From NCBI RefSeq assembly GCF_016774335.1, contig NZ_JAETWA010000036.1, positions 112,762 to 176,761 of the forward strand: 64,000 nucleotides of DNA. The letters run 5' to 3'. The notes under the pieces were generated by a model. It did no database searches, was not told where the DNA came from, and worked only from the letters and a program-made list of their open reading frames with translations. The stretch comes from Luteimonas saliphila (GTDB lineage: Bacteria; Pseudomonadota; Gammaproteobacteria; Xanthomonadales; Xanthomonadaceae). The stretch's first letter is position 1. Every line of letters starts with the position of its first letter. Positions 8,102 to 17,968 of the stretch are shown one piece after another. The translations under genes and the position numbers were made by a program.

Positions 8102-10320
8102 CGCTCCGCTCCGGGTGCGTCCAACGCATCGAGGTAGCGGCGCGCGACCGGATCGTCTCCGGCGCGACGCGCGATGCCGCCTGCCGGGCGTGGCATGCCG
8201 CTCCACACCAGGGCGCGCAGGGCGGCGCGACAGTCGTGGCAGCGCGGATCCTGGCGCGCCTCGTCGATGCGCGCGATCCATGCCAGCGGATCGGCGACGC
8301 GGTCGCGGTTGCCATCGACCCATGCCTGCAACGCATCGAGCGACGCGACCAGGCGTTCCGCATCGCCCGCGTCGAGCGAACGCCACGCCTCGGCCAGAGC
8401 CTCGTCGCCGCGCGCGACCGGCAGTGTCGGCAGCGACCGGTTGGCGATGCCCTCGCGCTTGCCGCCGAGCCGGCGCGTCGCATCGATCGGTGGAAGTTGC
8501 GTCCCCACGCGCTGCAGGTAGATGCGGTCGGCCTGCTGCACCTGCTTGATCAGCTCCAGCGCACGGTAGGCGTACGGCAGCGCCTGGTCGGGCGCGGCCT
8601 GGCGCAGGTGCAGTTCCGACTGCCACATCTCGCGCAGCGCGGCGCGCAGGGTTTCCCGGGTCTGCGGATCGAGCAGGGTCGCGGCTTCGGGGATGTCGTG
8701 AGTGTGGCCGAAGGCCTCGAGCACGTCGTCCATCTCGCCGAAGCCGGCGGCGGCAGGCGCCCCGGCTTCGCCCGCATGGTCGTGGTCGTGCGTGTCGGGC
8801 GACGGCGTGGCCGGCGCGTGGCTGTCGTCCTGGTCGTCGTCATGGTCATCATGCGCATGCGCTCCCCCGGGATCGCCGGCCGGCAGATCGCTGGTGGGCA
8901 GGTCGCTGGTCGGCGGCGCGCGACCGCCTTCGCTTTCCTCGCCAAGGAACTGGCCGTAGCGCAGGCGCAGCAGGCGCTGGTCGACCCCGGTCGAATCCGA
9001 GCGACGTTCGAACTCCTCCGCCGCCAGCCGTGGCCGCTCGGCGATCAGCGCCTCGGCGTCGATGATGATCTGGCGCTGGCTGCGGAAGTACGCGGGCAGG
9101 ACCTGGCGCGCGAGGCCGTCGAGTCCGTCCGCGCCGACCACCGGCTCCGCCGGCCAGCGCAGGATCACGCTGGCGCTGCGCGAGCGCTGCGGCTGCGGCG
9201 CGCGGTTGTCGAGCACTTCCAGGCGCGCGACCAGGTCTTCGCCACGTTGCAGACCGAAGTCCGACGGCACCAGTCGCACCTCGAAGCGCCTGCTGCGCCG
9301 GTCCCCGCGGCCTTCGAGCACCCGCACGTGGTCTTGGAAGGAGATGTTCTCGCCGGTGCCCTCGGTGCGCGTGACCAGCAGCCGCGCCCGCGCGGCGACG
9401 CCGTGGTCGTCGTCGACCTCGAACTGCAGGCGCCAGTCGCGCTGTCCCGCCGCCATCAGAGTCAGGCTCCGCTCGGGCACGAGCACGCGCACGCGCGGCG
9501 GCTGGTCGGGCACGGCATCGAGGCGATGCAGCCTGGATTGCGCGGCGCCGGTCACGCCCCGCGGCACCACCCGGTAGAGGGTGGATTCCTGCAGCGGCAG
9601 GCTCGCCGTCCAGTCCTCGCCCTCGCGTTGCAATGCGAGGCGACGGCCATCATGGAACACCAGCTCGACCGCCCCGGGCTGCGGCGCATACCGCAGCGTC
9701 CAGCGGAGCGTGCTGGCAACCGGTGCCTTCGCATCCAGCGATTCCGCGCGGCTGGCCGCGATGCCGGTATAGGTCGGCGGCCGCGCTTCCAGCATGGCTT
9801 CGAGCAACCGCGGCTCGCCTGCGACCGCCTGCGCGGATGCCGGGATCGAAGGACCGGTGGACTGCAGGCGTGGCGCGGGCCACAGCATGGCGGCGAGCAC
9901 GCACAGCGCGGAAAGCGACCATGCGACGGCGATCGCGCGCTTCGACCATGCCGGGCGCAGGTCCGGCGGTGCCCTCCCTGTCAGCCGCTGCCCGACACGC
10001 GTGCGTTGCAGGCGTTGCAGTGGTCCGAGAGATGCCTGGTCGGCGAAGACCAGCCCGCTGCTGTCGTCCAGGTCGCGCCGCGCGGCGTCAAGTCGCACGA
10101 TCAGCCAGCCGCGATCGAAGCGCCGGAGCCGGATCGGGACGGCTGCAGCGCAGACCACGATCGCCAGTGCCGCCAGCACCAGGGCCGGCGTCGGGCCAGC
10201 GATGCGCCATGCCACCGCGCAAAGCGCGACCGTAGCGGGCAGCAGCACCAGCAGCGTGTCGAGCGCCACCCGCAGGTGCACGCCCCTCCGCATCCCCGCG
10301 ATGACGTCCCGCGCATTCAC
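8098..10320 (-). CDS. DUF4175-like membrane protein
   Basis: A 740-residue protein. Two or three membrane helices lie in the N-terminal 150 residues (about 20-60 and 128-147). An extracytoplasmic region follows, including QPPRVRVLVPERSLTL and a long helical C-terminal part. It resembles the DUF4175/TIGR02302 proteins that accompany MoxR-DUF58-BatA clusters. The start is a GTG at 10320 that overlaps the TGA of the upstream gene by GTGA; the next in-frame ATG (10293) would lose this coupling. A His/Asp-rich low-complexity insert lies at about residues 487-516, preceded by a tandem TSDLP repeat. The function is unknown. Confidence 0.75.
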   Translation of the reverse strand: MNARDVIAGMRRGVHLRVALDTLLVLLPATVALCAVAWRIAGPTPALVLAALAIVVCAAAVPIRLRRFDRGWLIVRLDAARRDLDDSSGLVFADQASLGPLQRLQRTRVGQRLTGRAPPDLRPAWSKRAIAVAWSLSALCVLAAMLWPAPRLQSTGPSIPASAQAVAGEPRLLEAMLEARPPTYTGIAASRAESLDAKAPVASTLRWTLRYAPQPGAVELVFHDGRRLALQREGEDWTASLPLQESTLYRVVPRGVTGAAQSRLHRLDAVPDQPPRVRVLVPERSLTLMAAGQRDWRLQFEVDDDHGVAARARLLVTRTEGTGENISFQDHVRVLEGRGDRRSRRFEVRLVPSDFGLQRGEDLVARLEVLDNRAPQPQRSRSASVILRWPAEPVVGADGLDGLARQVLPAYFRSQRQIIIDAEALIAERPRLAAEEFERRSDSTGVDQRLLRLRYGQFLGEESEGGRAPPTSDLPTSDLPAGDPGGAHAHDDHDDDQDDSHAPATPSPDTHDHDHAGEAGAPAAAGFGEMDDVLEAFGHTHDIPEAATLLDPQTRETLRAALREMWQSELHLRQAAPDQALPYAYRALELIKQVQQADRIYLQRVGTQLPPIDATRRLGGKREGIANRSLPTLPVARGDEALAEAWRSLDAGDAERLVASLDALQAWVDGNRDRVADPLAWIARIDEARQDPRCHDCRAALRALVWSGMPRPAGGIARRAGDDPVARRYLDALDAPGAER

Positions 10321-11480
10321 GCGGCGACACTCCGTCGTGGCGAGGTGGCCAGCCAGCGCTCGAGCAGCGCCAGCAACGCGATCGCCAACGCGAGCCACGG
10401 GCTCAGTTCGCGCGGCGGGGCCGGCAGGGCGACGGCGCCGGATGCGGGCGCGTAATCGCTGGCGACCACCAGCGTGGGCGGAACGACCGGCTGCAGCACG
10501 TCCCGCAGTCGCGCCGGAAAGCCCGGATCGAGCAGTTCCGGCATCGCGTCCGGCTGCAGCGGACGCGTGAATCTCAGCACGCGTCCCTTTTCCAGCGCGG
10601 CGGCGGTCAGCAGGGGCCGGCCCGCCGCATCGCGCCAGACGACGGTCGCGGAAGGCCGCACCGGCGTCTGCGCATCGTCCGCAACCAGCACCCGCCCGCC
10701 CTGCCCGACCCAGGCGCGGAGTGCGGCCGGCAGCGGGTCGGAACGCAGCCATGCCAGCACCTGCGCGTCGTCCGGCAATGGACCGGCCACATCGGCGGAA
10801 ACCGCCACGTCGGTGCGGGCATCGGCGTCCTGCCAGGCGAGCGTGGCCGCGCGCAGGTAGCGCACGGCTTCGCGATGCGCCTCGTCGTGGCGGATCGCGA
10901 GCACCGGTGGCGCTGAAGGCGCGACATCGACGCGCGCGTCATCCGCCGGCATGACTCGCCAGTCCACGGCGCGGGCCAGTCGCAGCCGCGCGGCATCCGC
11001 GCCCCGCAACCGCTCCGGCACCAGCACCGTCAGCGGCGCCGCGGCGGGCAGCGTGGCGTCGAACTCGCGCAGCAGGCTGGCAATCGCGAACCTGCCCTGC
11101 GGCGTCGGCCGGTCGACGGGCGGGAAGCCCGGCGCCAGCCATCGCGCATCGGACTCGCCGGCTTGCGCGGTCGCGTCCGCGATCGCGGATGGCGCGACGC
11201 CGGGCACCACCAGCAGGCGCGGCGTTTCATCCTCCACACCGAGCAGCGCCGGCCGCGCGAGCAGCAAGGCCAACGCCGCCACCAGCAGCAATCGCACCAG
11301 CAGCAGCCACCATTCGTCGAAACGGATCCGCCGTCGCGGCTTCGGGTTCGCCTGCAACCAGCGCAGCGCGGCGAATGCCGTGGGCCTCTGCTGCTGGCGG
11401 CGCGCAAGGTGCAGCAGCAACGGCAGCGCCAGGGCGGCAAGCGCGGCAAGCGCGGCCGGCAGCAGCAGGACCAGGTTCAT
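10317..11480 (-). CDS. BatA-domain (aerotolerance N-terminal) membrane protein
   Basis: A 387-residue protein opening with the BatA/aerotolerance signature: a first helix LLLPAALAALAALALPLLLHLARRQQQRPTAFAALRWL, the basic PKPRRRIRFDEWWLLLVRLLL motif and a second helix (residues about 1-82). The middle is alpha/beta and includes WVGQGGRVLVADD. A third helix (about 358-378) is followed by a short basic tail. The ATG overlaps the DUF58 stop by ATGA, and its own TGA overlaps the next GTG, so three proteins are coupled. The family is linked to membrane assemblies served by MoxR ATPases; a precise role is not known. Confidence 0.85.
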   Translation of the reverse strand: MNLVLLLPAALAALAALALPLLLHLARRQQQRPTAFAALRWLQANPKPRRRIRFDEWWLLLVRLLLVAALALLLARPALLGVEDETPRLLVVPGVAPSAIADATAQAGESDARWLAPGFPPVDRPTPQGRFAIASLLREFDATLPAAAPLTVLVPERLRGADAARLRLARAVDWRVMPADDARVDVAPSAPPVLAIRHDEAHREAVRYLRAATLAWQDADARTDVAVSADVAGPLPDDAQVLAWLRSDPLPAALRAWVGQGGRVLVADDAQTPVRPSATVVWRDAAGRPLLTAAALEKGRVLRFTRPLQPDAMPELLDPGFPARLRDVLQPVVPPTLVVASDYAPASGAVALPAPPRELSPWLALAIALLALLERWLATSPRRSVAA

Positions 11481-12373
11481 GCGCCACCCGCGCCCGGCGT
11501 ATCGGCGAACAGGGCGCGCAGCGGCGCGGTCAGCGGTTCGTCCAGCACGAAGCGCACGTGGCGGATGCCGGCCTGGTCGAGCCGCGCGTCCAGTGCCCGC
11601 TGCGCCTCGGCGAAACGCGACAGGAAGCCGTTGCGCAGCGCGCGGCCGTCGCCGGGCAGTTCCGCGCCGGTTTCCGGGTCGCGGAAGCGACGCCCGTCGT
11701 CGAAGGGAAAATCGCGTTCGGCTACGGTCAGCAGCTGGATCGTCAGCAGCTCGCGACGCGCGCCTGCCAGGCGCGTCGCGAGCTCGACCGTGGCCTGGTC
11801 GAGGAAATCGCCCAGCACCACCACCAGGTCGTCGGCACCGATGCGCTCCCACACCGGTCGCAGCCGGGACTCCGCAGGCACGCCGCCGGACGCGTCCAGG
11901 CGCTGCAGTTCGAACAGCAGCCGCTCGCGCTGGCGCGATCCGGAGGCCGCCGGGACGAACGCCACCGCATCGTCGCGCAACGCGAGCAGGCCGACGCGAT
12001 CCCCCTGGCGCAGCGCGACCTCGGCGATGCATGCCGCCAATGCCTTGCCCGCGTCCAGCCGCGACCAGTCCGGGCGCGGCTCGTCGGCCTGCGTCATCGA
12101 TGCGCTGGCATCGAGCAGCAGCCACACCGCCAGCGGGCTGTCGCGCTCGGCCTCGCGTACGAAGAAACGGTCGCTGCGGGCGTAGAGTTTCCAGTCGATG
12201 CGGCGCGGCTCGTCGCCCGGCTCGTAGCCGCGGTACTGGGAGAACTCGAGCCCTGCACCCTTGTCGCGACTGCGATGCTGGCCACCGCCGCGCAGCGCGC
12301 TGGCGCGACGCGAGGCGATGCGCAGGCCGCGCAGCTGCGCGCGCAGTCCGGGCGTGACCGGATCCCAGGCCAT
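11477..12373 (-). CDS. DUF58 / von Willebrand A-like protein
   Basis: A 298-residue cytoplasmic protein. The DUF58 hallmark YRGYEPGDEPRRIDWKLYAR lies at about 47-66. It is followed by a vWA-type fold with a DASAS MIDAS loop (88-92) and LVVVLGDFLDQ (about 186-196), so divalent-metal binding is likely. DUF58 proteins are the usual partner of MoxR AAA ATPases, whose gene ends 11 bases upstream. The stop overlaps the BatA start by ATGA. The probable role is as an adaptor between the ATPase and its membrane client. Confidence 0.9.
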   Translation of the reverse strand: MAWDPVTPGLRAQLRGLRIASRRASALRGGGQHRSRDKGAGLEFSQYRGYEPGDEPRRIDWKLYARSDRFFVREAERDSPLAVWLLLDASASMTQADEPRPDWSRLDAGKALAACIAEVALRQGDRVGLLALRDDAVAFVPAASGSRQRERLLFELQRLDASGGVPAESRLRPVWERIGADDLVVVLGDFLDQATVELATRLAGARRELLTIQLLTVAERDFPFDDGRRFRDPETGAELPGDGRALRNGFLSRFAEAQRALDARLDQAGIRHVRFVLDEPLTAPLRALFADTPGAGGA

Positions 12374-12384
12374 CGTCGTCGCGC

Positions 12385-13383
<999 letters not shown>

Positions 13384-13432
13384 GGGCAGGGCTGAGTGAG
13401 GCGGGAGCGATTGCGAGGTTTAATCGCGCGTT

Positions 13433-13519
13433 TGTCATTTCGACCGGAGGGAGAAATCCGCATTCTCGAGACCGGTAGCAGATTTCCTTTGGTCGAAATG
13501 ACAGGTTCGGTCGAAATGA
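13433..13519. repeat. Palindromic intergenic repeat (TGTCATTTCGACC family)
   Basis: The 13-mer TGTCATTTCGACC (13433-13445) is perfectly inverted as GGTCGAAATGACA (13491-13503), and a further partial direct copy GGTCGAAATGA follows at 13509-13519. The inner flanks (GGAGGGAGAAATCC against GATTTCCTTT) are also imperfectly complementary, giving a long hairpin. I recognise the motif as a widespread bacterial intergenic repeat, MITE- or REP-like; that recognition is memory, not a search. It sits inside the DUF4159-moxR operon spacer. Confidence 0.75.
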
Positions 13520-13547
13520 TCGGGACAGCAAGTGCGAAACATCCCTC

Positions 13548-14246
13548 TCATGCCGTCAGCGCATAGATCACGATGTTGACTGCGAACTTCGTGTTGTCCT
13601 CGGCGAGGAAGCGCTTGTTGCGCCAGTCGTAGTCCCACTCGCAGCCGTAGTCCTTGTTGCTGTAGAGCACGCCCAGCCGGCCGTCGATCTCGATGCCCTT
13701 GAGATAGTCGTGGACGAGGTCGTCGCCCCAGCCGTTGAGCTCGAAACTGGTCGCAGGCGGTCCGTCCGGGAACCGGAAGAAGCTGCTGTAGATCGGGTGG
13801 CTGTTGGGCAGCTTCTTCAGCGCCCTGGCGCCGAAGATCGACGCCATCTGCGCCTCGAACGACTTCGCGAACAGCCCGTCGATGTCGTGGTTGCAGTCGT
13901 CGACGAACACGAACCCGCCGTTGCGCACGTAACGCTCGAAGTTGCGCCGCTCGGCCGGGTTGAACTCGACCAGCTTGTGTCCGGACAGGTAGCAGAACGG
14001 CGCCGCCAGCATCTTCGGATCGGCCAGGTCGACCACGTGCTCCTCCGGATCCACCCGCAGGCCGGTGTAGTCGATCAGCGATGTGACCAGGTTCGACGGC
14101 ATCCGTGCATCGACATCCCAGTCGCCGGAGTCGTAGCGCAGCCGCGTGAACCAGAAATCGTAGGTCGCCGACTGCGCCCGCAAGGGTGGCAGCGCCAGCG
14201 TGGCCGCGGCACCGAGCATCATGCGCAGGAACGCGGCGCGGTTCAT
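13548..14246 (-). CDS. DUF4159 exported protein
   Basis: A 232-residue protein. Residues 1-25 are a signal peptide (MNRAAFLRMMLGAAATLALPPLRAQS). The DUF4159 core contains FWFTRLRYDSGDWD, LAAPFCYLSGHKLVEF, RNGGFVFVDDCNHDIDG and HPIYSSFF, the pattern of its class I glutamine-amidotransferase-like fold. In many proteobacteria this domain is fused to or encoded with BatA, DUF58 and MoxR, and here it is the first gene of that operon. It lacks an obvious catalytic triad. The start at 14246 is chosen because it opens the signal peptide; a longer N-terminal version would bury that segment. Confidence 0.88.
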   Translation of the reverse strand: MNRAAFLRMMLGAAATLALPPLRAQSATYDFWFTRLRYDSGDWDVDARMPSNLVTSLIDYTGLRVDPEEHVVDLADPKMLAAPFCYLSGHKLVEFNPAERRNFERYVRNGGFVFVDDCNHDIDGLFAKSFEAQMASIFGARALKKLPNSHPIYSSFFRFPDGPPATSFELNGWGDDLVHDYLKGIEIDGRLGVLYSNKDYGCEWDYDWRNKRFLAEDNTKFAVNIVIYALTA

Positions 14247-14347
14247 GACTCTATATGACCCGACTACGTCGAGCCGCCAGACCTGCCAACTCGCGGCCGA
14301 CCGGAAGCTGATCTTCAACGAGAACAGAGCAGCGATCGACCCTCCAC

Positions 14348-14765
14348 ACCCGGAGGGCGGCGGGCATGGATGCCCGCCGTTTTCCGACCGAGGCAGGACG
14401 CCGAGTCGGAAAATGCCGATCCACGGTCAGGCATGAGCTTGTGCACTTGCGGGGAAAGCGCTTTTCTTTGGTTCGTTTCTTTTGGCGCTTTCCAAAAGAA
14501 ATGAACCCGTCCGCTTCAGCGGACGGAAGCTCTTGCCCTTGACTCGAGCTGTCGTGTTTATAAGGAAAAAGACGAACGCAAGAGCTTCCGCTCGCCACGA
14601 GCGAGCGGGTAACTTTTCTTTGCTGGCCCAAAGAAAAGTCACCAAAAGAAATGGCCTTCCCCGCAAGTGCACAAGCTCGAGACTGATAGACGATCGGGAT
14701 TTTCCGACTCGGCATCCTGCCTCGGTCGGAAAACGCCGCCCATCCATGGGCGGCGCCCTTCGGGT
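14348..14765. repeat. Composite inverted-repeat intergenic element
   Basis: This fills most of the 570-base gene-free gap between the DUF4159 and TldE genes. The outer arms (about 14348-14465 and 14635-14765) are reverse complements with few mismatches, for example TTTTCCGACCGAGGCAGGA on the left against TCCTGCCTCGGTCGGAAAA on the right, and GAGCTTGTGCACTTGCGGGG against its complement. Nested perfect hairpins lie inside: CCGTCCGCT/AGCGGACGG (14507-14526), GGAAGCTCTTGC (14525-14536) with GCAAGAGCTTCC (14578-14589), and ACTTTTCTTTG/CAAAGAAAAGT (14612-14639). No open frame in it looks like a gene. Similar hairpin mosaics are common in Xanthomonadaceae intergenic DNA (recognition from memory). 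Confidence 0.8.
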
Positions 14766-14818
14766 CTAGACCTATCTGGACGGCGTCGAGTGAGATCAAG
14801 GGCATCCTGCCAGAGCCG

Positions 14819-16153
14819 TCACACCGCGTCTGACAACGAAGTGAACGTGAAGTCCCGCAACCGCATCGGCGGGATCATCATCGCGAAGCGGGATTCGTCG
14901 CCGCTCACGCGCACCGGCTTGCCCAGCTCGTCGATGTTGTTGAGCATGATCACCGGCGATTCGTTGAAGCGGAAGTTCTTCACCGGGTGCTTCACCTGCC
15001 CGTTCTCGATGTAGAACGTGCCGTCGCGGGTCAGGCCGGTGAGCAGCACCGTCTGCGGGTCGACCATGCGGATGTACCAGGTGCGGGTGACCAGTATGCC
15101 GCGATCGGTCTCGCGCACCAGGTCGGCGGTGGACTTGGTACCGCCGGACATGATCAGGTTGCCCGGCATCGCCACGGCTTGCTTGCCCTGCTGCTGCGCC
15201 CAGTAGCGCGAGTACAGCAGGTTCGCGACCTTGCCGTCCTGGATGACCGGCATGCGCTTGCGCGGCTGGCCTTCGTCGTCCCAGGGCAGAACGGCCACGT
15301 CGGCGTCGCCGGGATCCGCCCAGATGTTCACCCGCGGGTCGTAGACCTGCTCGCCGATCTTGTTGCCGCCGCCCTTCTTCGACAGGAAGCTGCGGCCCTC
15401 GTCGGCCTGGCGCGCGTCGAAGAAGAACATCATGAACGAGATCAGGCCCGCGGCGGCATGCGGCTCCAGGATCACCGTGTACTTGCCCGGTTCCAGCGCC
15501 TTGGCATCGGCCGAATCGCGCGCCTTGCGGATGGCGATGGCGACGTCGCGACCCGCGTCCAGGCCTCCGATGTCGGTGACGTTGCGGCCGACCCAGCCCG
15601 AACCGCGCCCATCCTCGGTACGCACCGTGCACGTGTAGTCGGCGCTGGTCGAAGTCTGGTAGGCGAAGTTGCCGTTGCTGTTGGCGATCGCGGTGAAGGA
15701 CTGGCTGTCCTCGAGGAAGCCGGCCGCGACCAGTCCCGACGAGCGACAGGGTGCGATCGAATCCACCGCCACCTGGGCGCGCTGCTCGGGGGTGATCGCC
15801 GCGGTGGCGGCGCTGAAGGTGCTGGTGGGCGTGTAGGACTGCTTGCCGATCGCCGGCATGAACTCCGGATTTTCCGGGGCCAGCCGCGCCAGGTCCTCCG
15901 CGCGGCGCACCACGCGCTCGAGCGAGGCGTCGTCGAACTCGTTGATGGTCGCGGTGCCGACGCGCTTGCCGAACGCCACGCTCACGCCGAGTTCGACATC
16001 GTCGACGATGCCGCTGGTGGAGACATTGTTCAGCGCGAAACGGATGTTGCCGCTGGTGCCGCCGCCGAGGGTGGCCGTGCACTCGTCCGCAGTGGACAGC
16101 GCGATGACCTTGTCGAGGATCGCCTTGGCTTCGGCTTCGGTAAAGATGCTCAT
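14819..16153 (-). CDS. TldE/PmbA-like protease-regulator subunit
   Basis: A 444-residue protein of the TldD/PmbA superfamily, lacking the HExxxH metal motif and therefore the TldE-like partner of a TldD protease. Recognisable regions are the N-terminal domain (ALNNVSTSGIVDDVELGVSVAFGKRVGTATINEF) and the C-terminal barrel ending GDESRFAMMIPPMRLRDFTF. It has no signal peptide (MSIFTEAEAKAIL), unlike the two TldD-like proteins encoded upstream. It starts 22 bases after the TldD-1 stop, so they form an operon. TldD/TldE heterodimers process peptides such as microcin precursors and CcdA; the substrate here is unknown. Confidence 0.85.
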   Translation of the reverse strand: MSIFTEAEAKAILDKVIALSTADECTATLGGGTSGNIRFALNNVSTSGIVDDVELGVSVAFGKRVGTATINEFDDASLERVVRRAEDLARLAPENPEFMPAIGKQSYTPTSTFSAATAAITPEQRAQVAVDSIAPCRSSGLVAAGFLEDSQSFTAIANSNGNFAYQTSTSADYTCTVRTEDGRGSGWVGRNVTDIGGLDAGRDVAIAIRKARDSADAKALEPGKYTVILEPHAAAGLISFMMFFFDARQADEGRSFLSKKGGGNKIGEQVYDPRVNIWADPGDADVAVLPWDDEGQPRKRMPVIQDGKVANLLYSRYWAQQQGKQAVAMPGNLIMSGGTKSTADLVRETDRGILVTRTWYIRMVDPQTVLLTGLTRDGTFYIENGQVKHPVKNFRFNESPVIMLNNIDELGKPVRVSGDESRFAMMIPPMRLRDFTFTSLSDAV

Positions 16154-16175
16154 GGATTCGTGTCTCCTGTGCCGG

Positions 16176-17810
16176 TCAGCCGAGCGAACGCGCGGTGTTG
16201 ATGACGTTGATGCCGTTGAAGCGCGCCGTACTCGAGCCGTGCGAGACCGCAGACACCTGCCCCGGCTGGCCCTTGCCGTCGAAGAACGAGCCGCCCAGGC
16301 GGTAATCGCTCTCGTCGCAGATCGCCGAGCACGCGTTCCAGAACTCCGGCGTGCGGATCTGGTAGGCCACGTCCTCGATCATCCCGGTGATCGCGCCGTC
16401 CTTGATCTCGTAGAACAGCTGGCCGCCGAACTGGGCGTTGTAGCGCTGCTGGTCGATCGAGAACGAGCCGTCGCCGATGATGTAGATGCCGTTCTCCACG
16501 TCCTTCACCATGTCGGCCACCGAGAGCTTCTCCGTGCCGGCCGCGAGCGAGACGTTGGCCATGCGCTGGAACTGCACGCTCGACCACGAGTCGGCATAGC
16601 AGCAGCCGTCGGACTCGTCCTTGCCGACGATGTGGGCCTGGTCGCGGATGGTCTGGTAGTCGACCAGGACGCCGTCCTTCACCAGGTCCCAGCGCTTGCA
16701 CTTCACGCCTTCGTCGTCGTAGCCGACCGCGCCGAGGCTGCCCGGCTGGGTCTTGTCGGCGAACAGGGTGACCAGTTCGCTGCCGTACTGGAAGCGCTCC
16801 TCGCGCTTGTCCAGGGTGGCGAAGCTGGTGCCGGCGTAGTTGGCCTCGTAGCCGAGCACGCGATCGAGCTCCAGCGGATGCCCGACCGATTCGTGGATCG
16901 TCAGCCAGGTGTGCGAGGGATCGAGCACCAGGTCGTACTTGCCCGGCTTGACCGAAGGCGCCCTGAGCTTCTCCTGGGCCTGCTTCGCCGCGGCCACCGC
17001 GTCCTCGAGCATGTCGTAGGACTGGCCGTAGTTGACCACGCCGTTGGGCGAGACGAACTTCTGGCTGCGGTCGCCGTCGAGGTACTCGTAGCCCAGGCCC
17101 ATCGGTGCCGACAACCCTTCGCGGGTACGGAACTTGCCGCTGGCCTTGTCGATCGCCGTCACCGTCATCGGCGCCCAGATCCTGTGCACGTCCTGGTCGA
17201 TGTAGGAGCCGTCGGTGGAGGCGAAGTACTTCTGCTCGTTCACCAGGAACAGGGTGGAGTTGATGAAACTGGCGCCGGCATTGGTCGCAGCGGCGTTGAC
17301 CGACAGCAGCAGGTCGACCTTGTCCTTCACCGGCACTTCCATCGCGTTCCTGCGGATCGGCGTCTTCCAGGCGACCTCGCCGTACCCCGGCGCGGGCGCC
17401 AGCTGCACCGGCGCGGTCTGCACCTTCGCGTTGGCCTTGGCGATCGCGGTCGCACGGCGCGCCGCCTCGGCCACCGAATCGGTGGTGAGGCCGTTGGTCG
17501 CGGCGAAGCCCCAGGCGCCGTCGGCGATCACGCGCACGCCCACGCCGGTGGATTCGGTGTTGACCACGTTCTGCACCTTGTCTTCGCGGGTCATCACGAA
17601 CTGGCGCAGGTAGCGGCCGATGCGCACGTCGCAGTAGCTGGCGCCGGATCCGCGGGCGGCCTGCAGCGCCGCGTCGGCGAGCTGCTTCTTGACCGGGAGT
17701 TCCAGCGTGGTGAGGAGCTGGTCGGCGGCGATCGCCTTGCCCAGCCATGCCGGCAGCGCGAGGCTGCCCATGCCGAGGCCGCCAAGGGCCAGGAAGTCGC
17801 GTCGTTGCAA
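16176..17810 (-). CDS. Tat-signal TldD-like metalloprotease, copy 1
   Basis: A 544-residue TldD-family protein. The metal site HESVGH is at 306-311, matching TldD's HExxxH. The start is taken as TTG at 17810, giving MQRRDFLALGGLGMGSLAL, a twin-arginine signal. GGAG lies eight bases upstream, and the paralogue at 17969-19600 begins with the same MQRRDF. An in-frame ATG at 17855 would add 15 residues (MPRRRCRGHDDGD...). The two paralogues align without gaps over at least the first 320 residues. Export implies periplasmic proteolysis, which is unusual for TldD. The TldE-like partner is encoded immediately downstream. Confidence 0.85.
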   Translation of the reverse strand: MQRRDFLALGGLGMGSLALPAWLGKAIAADQLLTTLELPVKKQLADAALQAARGSGASYCDVRIGRYLRQFVMTREDKVQNVVNTESTGVGVRVIADGAWGFAATNGLTTDSVAEAARRATAIAKANAKVQTAPVQLAPAPGYGEVAWKTPIRRNAMEVPVKDKVDLLLSVNAAATNAGASFINSTLFLVNEQKYFASTDGSYIDQDVHRIWAPMTVTAIDKASGKFRTREGLSAPMGLGYEYLDGDRSQKFVSPNGVVNYGQSYDMLEDAVAAAKQAQEKLRAPSVKPGKYDLVLDPSHTWLTIHESVGHPLELDRVLGYEANYAGTSFATLDKREERFQYGSELVTLFADKTQPGSLGAVGYDDEGVKCKRWDLVKDGVLVDYQTIRDQAHIVGKDESDGCCYADSWSSVQFQRMANVSLAAGTEKLSVADMVKDVENGIYIIGDGSFSIDQQRYNAQFGGQLFYEIKDGAITGMIEDVAYQIRTPEFWNACSAICDESDYRLGGSFFDGKGQPGQVSAVSHGSSTARFNGINVINTARSLG

Positions 17811-17968
17811 GGGGGCATCTCCGTCGTCGTGGCCGCGGCATCGGCGCCGCGGCATCGGCCCGGAGCCAGGTGCACGGCACCCGGCCCGGAGGGTGTTCCG
17901 ATTCTGGGCGGCCCGGGTGCGCCGGCGCAAATGACTTTTGGCACGGTCGGGGACGCCCGCCGCGCGGC

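Noticed and set aside
14251..14805. Open frames of 95-184 codons across the composite repeat
   Set aside because: Their translations follow the inverted repeats (same words on both strands) and contain no domain; they are products of the palindromic sequence.
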